Positions 53,960 to 64,000 of a stretch of DNA of 64,000 nt are shown here, piece by piece (the stretch's first letter is position 1; the number at the start of each line of letters is the position of its first letter). The stretch is from Lithodes maja (Eukaryota; Arthropoda; Malacostraca; Decapoda; Lithodidae), in NCBI GenBank assembly GCA_037953745.1, contig JBAKBP010003147.1, positions 1 through 64,000 on the forward strand, written 5' to 3'. A program made the translations under genes and the position numbers. The notes under the pieces are model-generated. The model was not told the origin of the DNA. It ran no database searches and saw nothing but the letters and a program-made list of their open reading frames with translations.

Positions 53960-55309
53960 AGTGTAATCCTCGGTTCTTCCATGATCGAGATAATATAACA
54001 AATTTGATATTAGCATTTAATTACAATATCGACGACTTCTATACATAAATTTAGACTGTCTGGGAATCTAACATAATCTGTCATAGTAACCCATGTATGG
54101 ATATTATAGAAAACGAGCACTCTTCTCTCTGATTTGAAGTCTTGCGTGTGTAACCTATATATTCACTCCTGAAAATCAATAATTAATACCGAGTCTCCTA
54201 AAGCCTATTTCCATGTTATTATTTATTATAATAAGCATATATCTTCCTGACTTTATGCATTGTATAATTAGAGATGTAAGTCTTGTGTAACCCAAAAGTT
54301 CATACTTGCATACATTTGTAATTGTTCTGTAATTATTGATATCTGCCTTTGTTTTGAGGCAAGTAAATTGTTACATAAATGTAATCTTTTTAGGGTCAAT
54401 TATTGTGACTGTATTCTAAAATTTGACATCAATAATTTTAATCAAGCATTTTTAACTTGAAGTTTCTTGTATAACCTCTGTTTAATTGTTGTCTGTTCGT
54501 ATTTATTGTTTTTCTTTTTCTATTATTATTATTGATGATTTTTTGTAATTAATTGTTCTTGTTAAAAGAGAACTCTTTGTTTACATCTTCATATTTTGTA
54601 ATTATTTGTCTTTATTATATTATATCTATTCATTGTCGATAGTATCAATTGCTTGCTTTTGCGATTTCCTTAGTTTATTTGTACAATAAATTTAGGTTAT
54701 TTGTATTGATAGGGGTCACTTGAGGCATGCTATGCTTACAGGTACCTACCCGATAGCACTATCGTTAGTGAGTGCTGTATATTTTTTGTAATATTATAGA
54801 TATCTTATCAATATTTGTATTTTGTACTATTGTTAATGTCTTGCCATGTTGCAATTTTGATTTTAAATGAACATTTTTACAATTGACATTTAGTTTCTTT
54901 ATTCATGCAGAGTTTAGTCAAATTTACCAGAACGTCCCAGACTTCACAAATTGACTAATTCCTTGAACGTGACGATAGTGCGTTGCTATGTGTGCGATTA
55001 ATTTGCTTGGGAAACAGATTAACTTGCTCATGTAGTAATGTGCACCCTACGTGGTGGATTTTGTTCTTATATTTCATACATTTTATTTTAGTAAGCGTTG
55101 TTTCCACATAGAGATTGTGATAAGTTAATTTGACTTTATATTGTCTTTGTCCCAGTTTTGGTTTGTTTAGTTTGCAAGTTTTACATTTTAATTTTAGGTT
55201 TCACATAGAAACCCGAGTCCAGATAATATTACCACACACTAAACTATTAATATTTATCTTGTTTTTACCCTATTGGAAGTACTATTCTCCTTGTTTGGTG
55301 GACATAAAC
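53960..55309. other. AT-rich non-coding stretch
   Basis: About 1.35 kb, very T-rich. No gene or known repeat recognised apart from homopolymer runs. Confidence 0.55.
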
Positions 55310-55930
55310 TACCAATTTTAGCCCAGCATAACAATCAGTATTGTAAATAATTTGCCAGATGATAACCCAGTTAGATGAATTATGTAAATAGTTTTGAAAT
55401 TGTTGAACATGCGATAGAGAAACTCCTGTGTTCGCAATGTTTGTATTATAATCTACAAATTTCAAAATTGTACATAATAAACCATCATTAATGTCGTTAA
55501 TATACTGTATATAAAGAAAAACACAGGTCCAAGCACTGATCCATGAGGCATGCCATTTGTAACACTTGTCCAATCAGAGGCTTTATATAGTATTACTACT
55601 CGTTGCATATGTCTAGTTAGCCAGTTCTCAATCCAACCTAGTATGTATCTTTGTATGCCATGGGCTTTTAATTTAATCAAAGGACATCTGTGATGGATAT
55701 TTCATCAAACTTGTCAACAATATCATGGAAAAAGTCAAGAAAGTTTGTCAGACATGAACGTTTATTTCGGATGCCAGGCTGTGAATCTTTTATATATATA
55801 TATATATATATTTTTTTTTTTTCTAAATGATAACCGAGTTTATCTCTGATTGCTGTTTCAAGCAATTTGCATATAGTTGAAGGTAAGCTGATAGGACAAT
55901 AATTATCAGGATGTGATTTGTTTTCAATTT
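55310..55930 (-). pseudogene. Decayed CR1-like reverse transcriptase fragment
   Basis: On the minus strand, in several frames: NVAPIFKIENKS near 55940-55910, CKLLETAIRDKL near 55860, a damaged KKRSCLTNFLDFFHDI, KLKAHGIQRYILGWIENWL, GMPHGSVLGPVFFFI and KFVDYNTNIAN, where the FADDT motif is changed to FVDYN. This matches the order of the CR1-like element at 37161 (KLKAHGIQDGVLKWIENWL, SGVPQGSVLGP, KFADDTKIAN). A (TA)n tract has expanded at 55792-55810. Many lesions; an old copy. Its upstream end passes into the 49-bp satellite. Confidence 0.8.
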
Positions 55931-58900
55931 TGAATATGGGTGCTACATTGGATAGGTACAGTGCTACACTGTGTTATTTTGAATATGGGTGCTACATTGG
56001 ATAGGTACAGTGCTACACTGTGTTATTTTGAATATGGGTGCTACATTGGATAGGTACAGTGCTACACTGTGTTATTTTGAATATGGGTGCTACATTGGAT
56101 AGGTACAGTGCTACACTGTGTTATTTTGAATATGGGTGCTACATTGGATAGGTACAGTGCTACACTGTGTTATTTTGAATATGGGTGCTACATTGGATAG
56201 GTACAGTGCTACACTGTGTTATTTTGAATATGGGTGCTACATTGGATAGGTACAGTGCTACACTGTGTTATTTTGAATATGGGTGCTACATTGGATAGGT
56301 ACAGTGCTACACTGTGTTATTTTGAATATGGGTGCTACATTGGATAGGTACAGTGCTACACTGTGTTATTTTGAATATGGGTGCTACATTGGATAGGTAC
56401 AGTGCTACACTGTGTTATTTTGAATATGGGTGCTACATTGGATAGGTACAGTGCTACACTGTGTTATTTTGAATATGGGTGCTACATTGGATAGGTACAG
56501 TGCTACACTGTGTTATTTTGAATATGGGTGCTACATTGGATAGGTACAGTGCTACACTGTGTTATTTTGAATATGGGTGCTACATTGGATAGGTACAGTG
56601 CTACACTGTGTTATTTTGAATATGGGTGCTACATTGGATAGGTACAGTGCTACACTGTGTTATTTTGAATATGGGTGCTACATTGGATAGGTACAGTGCT
56701 ACACTGTGTTATTTTGAATATGGGTGCTACATTGGATAGGTACAGTGCTACACTGTGTTATTTTGAATATGGGTGCTACATTGGATAGGTACAGTGCTAC
56801 ACTGTGTTATTTTGAATATGGGTGCTACATTGGATAGGTACAGTGCTACACTGTGTTATTTTGAATATGGGTGCTACATTGGATAGGTACAGTGCTACAC
56901 TGTGTTATTTTGAATATGGGTGCTACATTGGATAGGTACAGTGCTACACTGTGTTATTTTGAATATGGGTGCTACATTGGATAGGTACAGTGCTACACTG
57001 TGTTATTTTGAATATGGGTGCTACATTGGATAGGTACAGTGCTACACTGTGTTATTTTGAATATGGGTGCTACATTGGATAGGTACAGTGCTACACTGTG
57101 TTATTTTGAATATGGGTGCTACATTGGATAGGTACAGTGCTACACTGTGTTATTTTGAATATGGGTGCTACATTGGATAGGTACAGTGCTACACTGTGTT
57201 ATTTTGAATATGGGTGCTACATTGGATAGGTACAGTGCTACACTGTGTTATTTTGAATATGGGTGCTACATTGGATAGGTACAGTGCTACACTGTGTTAT
57301 TTTGAATATGGGTGCTACATTGGATAGGTACAGTGCTACACTGTGTTATTTTGAATATGGGTGCTACATTGGATAGGTACAGTGCTACACTGTGTTATTT
57401 TGAATATGGGTGCTACATTGGATAGGTACAGTGCTACACTGTGTTATTTTGAATATGGGTGCTACATTGGATAGGTACAGTGCTACACTGTGTTATTTTG
57501 AATATGGGTGCTACATTGGATAGGTACAGTGCTACACTGTGTTATTTTGAATATGGGTGCTACATTGGATAGGTACAGTGCTACACTGTGTTATTTTGAA
57601 TATGGGTGCTACATTGGATAGGTACAGTGCTACACTGTGTTATTTTGAATATGGGTGCTACATTGGATAGGTACAGTGCTACACTGTGTTATTTTGAATA
57701 TGGGTGCTACATTGGATAGGTACAGTGCTACACTGTGTTATTTTGAATATGGGTGCTACATTGGATAGGTACAGTGCTACACTGTGTTATTTTGAATATG
57801 GGTGCTACATTGGATAGGTACAGTGCTACACTGTGTTATTTTGAATATGGGTGCTACATTGGATAGGTACAGTGCTACACTGTGTTATTTTGAATATGGG
57901 TGCTACATTGGATAGGTACAGTGCTACACTGTGTTATTTTGAATATGGGTGCTACATTGGATAGGTACAGTGCTACACTGTGTTATTTTGAATATGGGTG
58001 CTACATTGGATAGGTACAGTGCTACACTGTGTTATTTTGAATATGGGTGCTACATTGGATAGGTACAGTGCTACACTGTGTTATTTTGAATATGGGTGCT
58101 ACATTGGATAGGTACAGTGCTACACTGTGTTATTTTGAATATGGGTGCTACATTGGATAGGTACAGTGCTACACTGTGTTATTTTGAATATGGGTGCTAC
58201 ATTGGATAGGTACAGTGCTACACTGTGTTATTTTGAATATGGGTGCTACATTGGATAGGTACAGTGCTACACTGTGTTATTTTGAATATGGGTGCTACAT
58301 TGGATAGGTGCAGTGCTACACTGTGTTATTTTGAATATGGGTGCTACATTGGATAGGTACAGTGCTACACTGTGTTATTTTGAATATGGGTGCTACATTG
58401 GATAGGTACAGTGCTACACTGTGTTATTTTGAATATGGGTGCTACATTGGATAGGTACAGTGCTACACTGTGTTATTTTGAATATGGGTGCTACATTGGA
58501 TAGGTACAGTGCTACACTGTGTTATTTTGAATATGGGTGCTACATTGGATAGGTACAGTGCTACACTGTGTTATTTTGAATATGGGTGCTACATTGGATA
58601 GGTACAGTGCTACACTGTGTTATTTTGAATATGGGTGCTACATTGGATAGGTACAGTGCTACACTGTGTTATTTTGAATATGGGTGCTACATTGGATAGG
58701 TACAGTGCTACACTGTGTTATTTTGAATATGGGTGCTACATTGGATAGGTACAGTGCTACACTGTGTTATTTTGAATATGGGTGCTACATTGGATAGGTA
58801 CAGTGCTACAATGTGTTATTTTGAATATGGGTGCTACATTGGATAGGTACAGTGCTACACTGTGTTATTTTGAATATGGGTGTTACATTGGATAGGTACA

Positions 58901-59393
58901 GTGCTACACTGTGTTATTTTGAATATGGGTGCTACATTGGATAGGTACAGTGCTACACTGTGTTATTTTGAATATGGGTGCTACATTGGATAGGTACAGT
59001 GCTACACTGTGTTATTTTGAATATGGGTGCTACATTGGATAGGTACAGTGCTACACTGTGTTATTTTGAATATGGGTGCTACATTGGATAGGTACAGTGC
59101 TACACTGTGTTATTTTGAATATGGGTGCTACATTGGATAGGTACAGTGCTACACTGTGTTATTTTGAATATGGGTGCTACATTGGATAGGTACAGTGCTA
59201 CACTGTGTTATTTTGAATATGGGTGCTACATTGGATAGGTACAGTGCTACACTGTGTTATTTTGAATATGGGTGCTACATTGGATAGGTACAGTGCTACA
59301 CTGTGTTATTTTGAATATGGGTGCTACATTGGATAGGTACAGTGCTACACTGTGTTATTTTGAATATGGGTGCTACATTGGATAGGTACAGTG
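55927..59393. repeat. 49-bp satellite array, 70 full units plus a partial
   Basis: The motif GAATATGGGTGCTACATTGG recurs exactly every 49 bases from 55932 to 59362 (3430 bases, 70 intervals) with no indel. I noticed only three substitutions (near 58309, 58811 and 58883). The first unit grades into the LINE fragment to its left: on the minus strand the unit start reads as SNVAPIFKI, part of the CR1-like reverse transcriptase. It ends at the LTR of element C. Confidence 0.96.
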
Positions 59394-61249
59394 TGTTACG
59401 ACCGGGCACTCGGGTACACTAGGGCTCTTACACAGGACTCGAGTATGGCTCGCTGCCACAACGGAAACACACGATCCCAACCCCAGAGTACTGCCAGCCG
59501 AACAAAAAACGCCACTACCCTCCAGAGTTCTATCTGCTATAACGGGGTATACAAGAACTCGGTACTAGCGTTTCACACAACAGACTAATAGCAAGACGGG
59601 AGTTATCTAGTCTGGTCAACAATCAAACAAAGAAGAAAGTACTACAACACTAAAGAATAGTGTTGGCCGAAGCCGAAGTAATCCACCCTTGAACTAAGAA
59701 CTTAAGAAGTCCTCCACCCTCTACTTCGGATCGGCACTATTACGTTACGTTAAACAATAGTCCTCGAGCATCAAGCAAGGAATCTTCTGATAAGTTAGAT
59801 GCTTCTCGAATACTCATAAGAAGTAAGTATCGGATTTTGAACAGCAATTTAATGAATAACTCACTGGTAATTAAAGGCTTTAAATTGACATAAGAAGAAT
59901 TATAAGAATAAGCAATAGGATATGGCAAACATTAAGAAGAAGTACTCCGACAATGCACTGGCAATAGCCTACTAAGATTGTGCTCGTGGGCCACTAATCT
60001 CTGAAGTAGCTAAGCGTGCCACACATGAAATCAATAGTGCTTAAACAATAATATACATAAGGAGAAGCTTCAATACTATACTGTATCTGCTGGTCGAGCA
60101 AAGTCTAGCTGGGATATCTAAGGTTAAGAGACAATGGCTGAGCAAGCGGCTCGTAGCCTAGCGAGGTCCTTAAGACTGTGCGGCCAAATTACGGTAATTG
60201 ACGGGATGCTCTCTTGAGAGATCCAGATCACTAGTATCTGGTTCTCTCCTGGCGATCCTCTCAAAGTCAAGCAAATGAGATAGCACAGTGTTGGGTGGCA
60301 CAGGCAAAAGCCCTCACTCGCAACACAGTGCTAAACTCCCACGGTACACAGTCAGAAAGACCACCTAGGCGTTCCACGTCTCCGTTGCAATTGTACTGGT
60401 TCAACCGCAACCTAGTACTCATAGGAAATCACAACTCAGAAACCCTATCCCAGTCTAGCATTGCCTAAACCAGCAGAAAACAGGAACATGAATAATCGCA
60501 CACAGGGAAATGCATATACGAGTGCAACAAACATCAATCAATCCTATTCTAGTTAACCCTTCCAAAAATAGGCTATCTAACAGGCACTTATCTCGTGAGA
60601 ACTCAAGCGATAATACTTTGGCTGACTAAATCTGCACCAAAGGGGTCATGGAGGTTAAACAGGGACGAGAAGAGAAGAAGATAGGCTGTTCAGAGAGTAG
60701 AGAAAGTTCACATCAGTCGGAAGAATATGGATAGTTGCAAGGGATATGAGAAGTCGCTTTGCCTGATGAGTTCTGAAGAATGGTGGCAAGAACCTCTCTT
60801 TTTATACTCGGCCCTCTAGCGGCATATCTCAAACTACTTAAGGACCGCCCACTGGCAATCATGACGTCATATTCTCTCTCAATCTGGGATCGACAAAGAA
60901 CTTCCCACGCGCTGAGAGGGAGGAAGGGAGGAGGGAGGAGGGAATTAGGCCTATCTGCCCGCGTGGCGCACTCACTGGTCCCCGTTACGTAATATCTCTC
61001 TCTCTCTCCTCTCATCATTACATATAAGTCCCACACACAATACTTATAACTAATGATATAAAATAGAACTCGTTGACTCAGATGAAAACAAAATACATAT
61101 TTATAATACTTATAGTACAACGGCTCACATAAACTAAGTTAGGAAACTCTACACAGACTACAGCCAAAGTTCCTGCCCTGACGATCCTAGCGAGAGTGGG
61201 GCCTGACTGGGCGTTCTGTACAGCATGCTCATACTCGACATGCGTCACA
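59394..61249 (-). repeat. 3' LTR of gypsy element C
   Basis: About 1856 bp, nearly identical to the LTR of element A (3100-4949), with scattered substitutions and small indels. On the minus strand it begins TGTGACGCATG and ends CGTAACA. It joins the 49-bp satellite at 59393/59394, so C inserted in or at the edge of the satellite. Confidence 0.9.
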
Positions 61250-61762
61250 CCTCCCCCAAGATTTTACTTGCTCAACCCTGAGCTAAAATCTGATATACAG
61301 AACCCCATCAAACCCCTCACACCCAGCGACCGCATGGCACTAAAACAACGCTGAGTTTATCACTAAAACACATCTTATAAAAAAAAAATTCACATTTCAT
61401 AACTCCTCCCAACAATAGTAAAAGACATAATATCATGCTCCCAGAGCGAGCTTACAGCAGCTCAGCCGTTTGATAGTTCGTGGACTACTCAAACACTATA
61501 GGCTATGACAAACTTATACAATTATCTATATCAAAAAGAAAGAGTTTTTATATGATTTTTATATTTTAATATGTTTTTTTCCGGCTGCACTATAAGGGCA
61601 GCCTATTTTCTTCTATACCAAACGCTCAACAATCCTGCTTTACGACCCAATACGCTGGGCTACAACCGCGAGCCAACAAGCACCAAGCGCAAAATACTAC
61701 TCAAACCAAAGCAGGAGGCTACCCGTGTGTCAATCTCTTCGGGATCATACACCTGTGATAGC
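61250..61762 (-). other. 3' untranslated region and polypurine tract of element C
   Basis: About 510 bases without coding on the element strand. The purine tract CTTGGGGGAGG (minus strand, 61260-61250) directly precedes the LTR start, as in element B. A 72-codon frame on the plus strand here is not supported. Confidence 0.7.
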
Positions 61763-64000
61763 CTACGACTGATCATCTACCCTCGATAAACAATCCGCAA
61801 TCACATTGTCACATCCCGCAATATGCCGGATGTCCAGGTTATACTCCTGCAACATCAATGACCACCGGGTCAGTCTCATATTGCGATTGTGAAATTGATT
61901 TAGGAATCTCAAAGGGTGATGATCAGTGTAGATAACCACGACTGGGCCATAGGCTGGAACATACACCTCGAAGTGCCTGAGTGACAGCACAATCGCCAGT
62001 AATTCCTTTTCTATTGTAGAATAGTTCTTTTGTGCAGCATTGAACTTCTTAGAAAAGAAACTTACTGGGTGTTCCACACCTTCATTGTCTGTCTGTAGCA
62101 AGACGGCACCAGCCCCTACACCACTAGCATCTGTTGCCAGCTGAAAAGGCCTGTTAAAGTCTGGGGCCCTGAGTATCGGGTGAGTACACAGCAAATGCTT
62201 CACTAAATTAAAAGCCTTTTCACACTCAGGCGCCCACAAAAACTTTTTGTCTTTAGATAACAAATCTGTGAGAGGTGCCAACACCGTGGAGTAACCTTTT
62301 ATAAAGCGTCTGTAGTAGCCTATCATACCCAAGAATCTCATGATCTGCTTCTTGGTGGTTGGGTGCGGAAATTTATTGATAGCCTGTACCTTGTTCTGAG
62401 GGGGGCACACCTGTCCCCTTCCCACTACAAACCCAAGGTACTGCACAGTGGCTTTTACGAAGTCACACTTTGCCAAATTTACTACCAGACTTGCTTCACT
62501 AAGTTTCCGGAACAAGGTCTCCAGGTGCTCACAATGGCTCTCAAAGTCGTCATCATAAATGATTACATCGTCCAAGTATACGGTGCAATTTGGAATGTCC
62601 TTGACAATTTCATTCATCAGGTTCTGAAACGTTGCTGGTGCATTCTTAAGTCCGTAGGGCATAACATTACACCGGTAAGTACTCCCGTCCACCACAAAAC
62701 CACATACCTCTTTAGCGCGCTCGGACAAAGGTACTTGCCAGTAACCTTTTACTAAATCAACTTTAGACAAAAACCGAGCATTACCAATTTTATCAACACT
62801 ATCATCAACCCGAGGAAGAGGATATGGGTTAGTTGGAGTCAAACCGTTTAGCCTACGGAAATCAATACAGAAGCGTACCTTGCCATCTGGTTTAGGCTGC
62901 AGTGTTACGGGGGAAGTCCATTTAACGGTACCTTTCTCTATCAACCCTCTACCGAGCATATACTCCAACTCATCCCTCAGAGCGGGTAGTTTTATGGGGG
63001 CCACACGGTATGGGATTGACTTAAAGGGTAGATGGTGCCCCACGTCAACATCATGCATAGCCTGAGTAGTGAGGCCTGGATGTTCAGCGAATACAGTGGG
63101 GTATAAACCGAGCAACTGACGGATAGCTTCAAATTGCGGCTCAGGCAAATGGGCTATAGCCTCGTCAGCCCTTAGGCTCGAGTTCCCCGCCCACTGATCC
63201 GCTGAAACATGGTGATCCCAGCTATCCTCCTCTGAAGCTTGACTGTCCCCCTCTCCTTCTCCACCACGGCCGCAACAAGCCAACACAGGGACAGTGAGAG
63301 GCTCAGAGGGGCGCCTCACATACTCTTTTATCAGGTTCACGTGACATAACTGATTCTTCTTCCTCCTGTCTGGAGTGGCAACAAGGTAATCTAGGTCCGA
63401 AATTTTCTCCACAATTTTATAGGGTCCAGTATACTTCGCCGACAAGGGGTTACCCACCAAAGGCAACAAAATCAACACCTCCTGTCCCACAATGAACTCC
63501 CGGAGCTTCACTTTGCGATCATACCTGTCCTTCATTAAAGCTTGTGACCCTGTTAAATTCCGACCTGCCATCTCCAGACTCTTAAGCATGCGCTCATGGC
63601 TTTCAAACACATACTTCAACAAGGAACAAGGCGGCACAGTTCCTTCCCAAATTTCCCGCAGCATATTAAGGGGGCCCCTGTCTCGGTGTCCAAAAATCAG
63701 CTCGTTTGGACTAAATCCCAGGCTCTCACCAGGCACTTCCCGAGCAGCAAACAGTACATACGGCAATCCAAGATCCCAATCTCTTCCGTTATCAGCACAA
63801 TAACACCTGAGCATGCTTTTAAGGGTGGCATGCCACCGCTCAAGCACCCCTTGGCTCTCAGGGTGATACGCTGACGATACCACCGCCCGTATTCCATGCT
63901 GTTGCATTGTTTGCTTAAAGAGATTGGAGGTGAAATTGGACCCCTGATCAGACTGAATCTCCTCCGGGTACCCGTACCTTGAAAAGTACCACAACAAGTT
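61763..64000 (-). CDS. Pol of element C: integrase (part), reverse transcriptase, RNase H
   Basis: Open without a stop from the window edge to the stop at 61763 (about 745 codons visible). It begins inside integrase with EIQSDQGSNF (second catalytic Asp), then ESQGVLERWH (catalytic Glu), a GPY/F-type module (YTGPYKIVEKISD), a spacer with HVSADQWAGN, then reverse transcriptase (WTSPVTLQPKPDGKVRFCID, YLDDVIIY near 62575) and RNase H (TDASGVGAGAVLLQ, YTDHHPL), ending IADCLSRVDDQS. Close to element B throughout and undamaged, so C may be a complete, recent copy. Confidence 0.92.
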   Translation of the reverse strand, partial: NLLWYFSRYGYPEEIQSDQGSNFTSNLFKQTMQQHGIRAVVSSAYHPESQGVLERWHATLKSMLRCYCADNGRDWDLGLPYVLFAAREVPGESLGFSPNELIFGHRDRGPLNMLREIWEGTVPPCSLLKYVFESHERMLKSLEMAGRNLTGSQALMKDRYDRKVKLREFIVGQEVLILLPLVGNPLSAKYTGPYKIVEKISDLDYLVATPDRRKKNQLCHVNLIKEYVRRPSEPLTVPVLACCGRGGEGEGDSQASEEDSWDHHVSADQWAGNSSLRADEAIAHLPEPQFEAIRQLLGLYPTVFAEHPGLTTQAMHDVDVGHHLPFKSIPYRVAPIKLPALRDELEYMLGRGLIEKGTVKWTSPVTLQPKPDGKVRFCIDFRRLNGLTPTNPYPLPRVDDSVDKIGNARFLSKVDLVKGYWQVPLSERAKEVCGFVVDGSTYRCNVMPYGLKNAPATFQNLMNEIVKDIPNCTVYLDDVIIYDDDFESHCEHLETLFRKLSEASLVVNLAKCDFVKATVQYLGFVVGRGQVCPPQNKVQAINKFPHPTTKKQIMRFLGMIGYYRRFIKGYSTVLAPLTDLLSKDKKFLWAPECEKAFNLVKHLLCTHPILRAPDFNRPFQLATDASGVGAGAVLLQTDNEGVEHPVSFFSKKFNAAQKNYSTIEKELLAIVLSLRHFEVYVPAYGPVVVIYTDHHPLRFLNQFHNRNMRLTRWSLMLQEYNLDIRHIAGCDNVIADCLSRVDDQS

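Larger units (their letters stand above)
59394..64000 (-). mobile_element. Ty3/gypsy LTR retrotransposon C, right part outside the window
   Basis: Same LTR family as element A, minus strand. The window shows part of integrase, reverse transcriptase, RNase H, the 3' untranslated part and 3' LTR. Gag and the 5' LTR lie beyond the right edge. Confidence 0.9.

Noticed and set aside
55927..59393. Long regular array considered as a CRISPR array
   Set aside because: Units are contiguous 49-bp tandem copies with no unique spacers, and the setting is eukaryotic; it is a satellite.

Overview
The window looks like intergenic DNA from a large, repeat-rich animal genome, and is almost entirely transposable elements plus simple-sequence and satellite arrays. 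I found no host gene with exon structure, no true tRNA or rRNA gene, and nothing prokaryotic. The mix of CR1-, Jockey- and RTE-like LINEs, piggyBac, a Tc1/mariner relative, a Penelope-like element, Ty3/gypsy elements and many (TA)n, (GA)n and (GATA)n tracts suggests an arthropod, most likely a decapod crustacean. That is inference from element style; no host marker gene is present.

Layout: 1-4949 is a minus-strand Ty3/gypsy element (A) with a complete LTR, whose internal part keeps one open frame but has lost most of pol. It sits inside the 5' LTR of element B (4950-12789, plus), which has one intact 1699-aa gag-pol. 12806-13757 is a near-perfect 952-bp palindrome and 13875-14371 a second inverted-repeat element. 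14396-22509 is a Tc1/mariner-like transposon with perfect 24-bp ends, a transposase with one nonsense codon, and an intact 3.7-kb piggyBac element inside it (15127-18871). 23053-31753 is Ty3/gypsy element D, with decayed ORFs and two LTRs, the 3' one split by a small retroposon. 31760-36340 is an RTE-like LINE hit by two related piggyBac-type MITEs, one holding a third. 36420-41545 is a Jockey-like LINE split by a CR1-like LINE. 41821-42160 is a 20-bp minisatellite. 42277-47135 is a 30-bp minisatellite split by a nearly complete CR1-like LINE. 48262-50273 is a second RTE-like LINE, 50931-51452 a retroposon with an (AAC)n tail, and 51900-52860 a Penelope-like remnant. 53370-53950 holds two tRNA-derived SINEs. 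55310-55930 is a decayed LINE fragment running into a 49-bp satellite (71 units, 55927-59393), which abuts the 3' LTR of a third gypsy element (C, minus, 59394-64000).

The most notable biology is in the gypsy elements. In B and D, and in the visible part of C, integrase lies upstream of reverse transcriptase and RNase H. This is the Ty1/copia-like order known in Ty3/gypsy only from the Gmr1-type lineage. Other points of interest are the satellite that appears to have grown out of LINE reverse-transcriptase sequence, the intact piggyBac, the layered insertions whose empty sites can be read in the window, and hammerhead-ribozyme-like motifs in Penelope-like and palindromic repeats.
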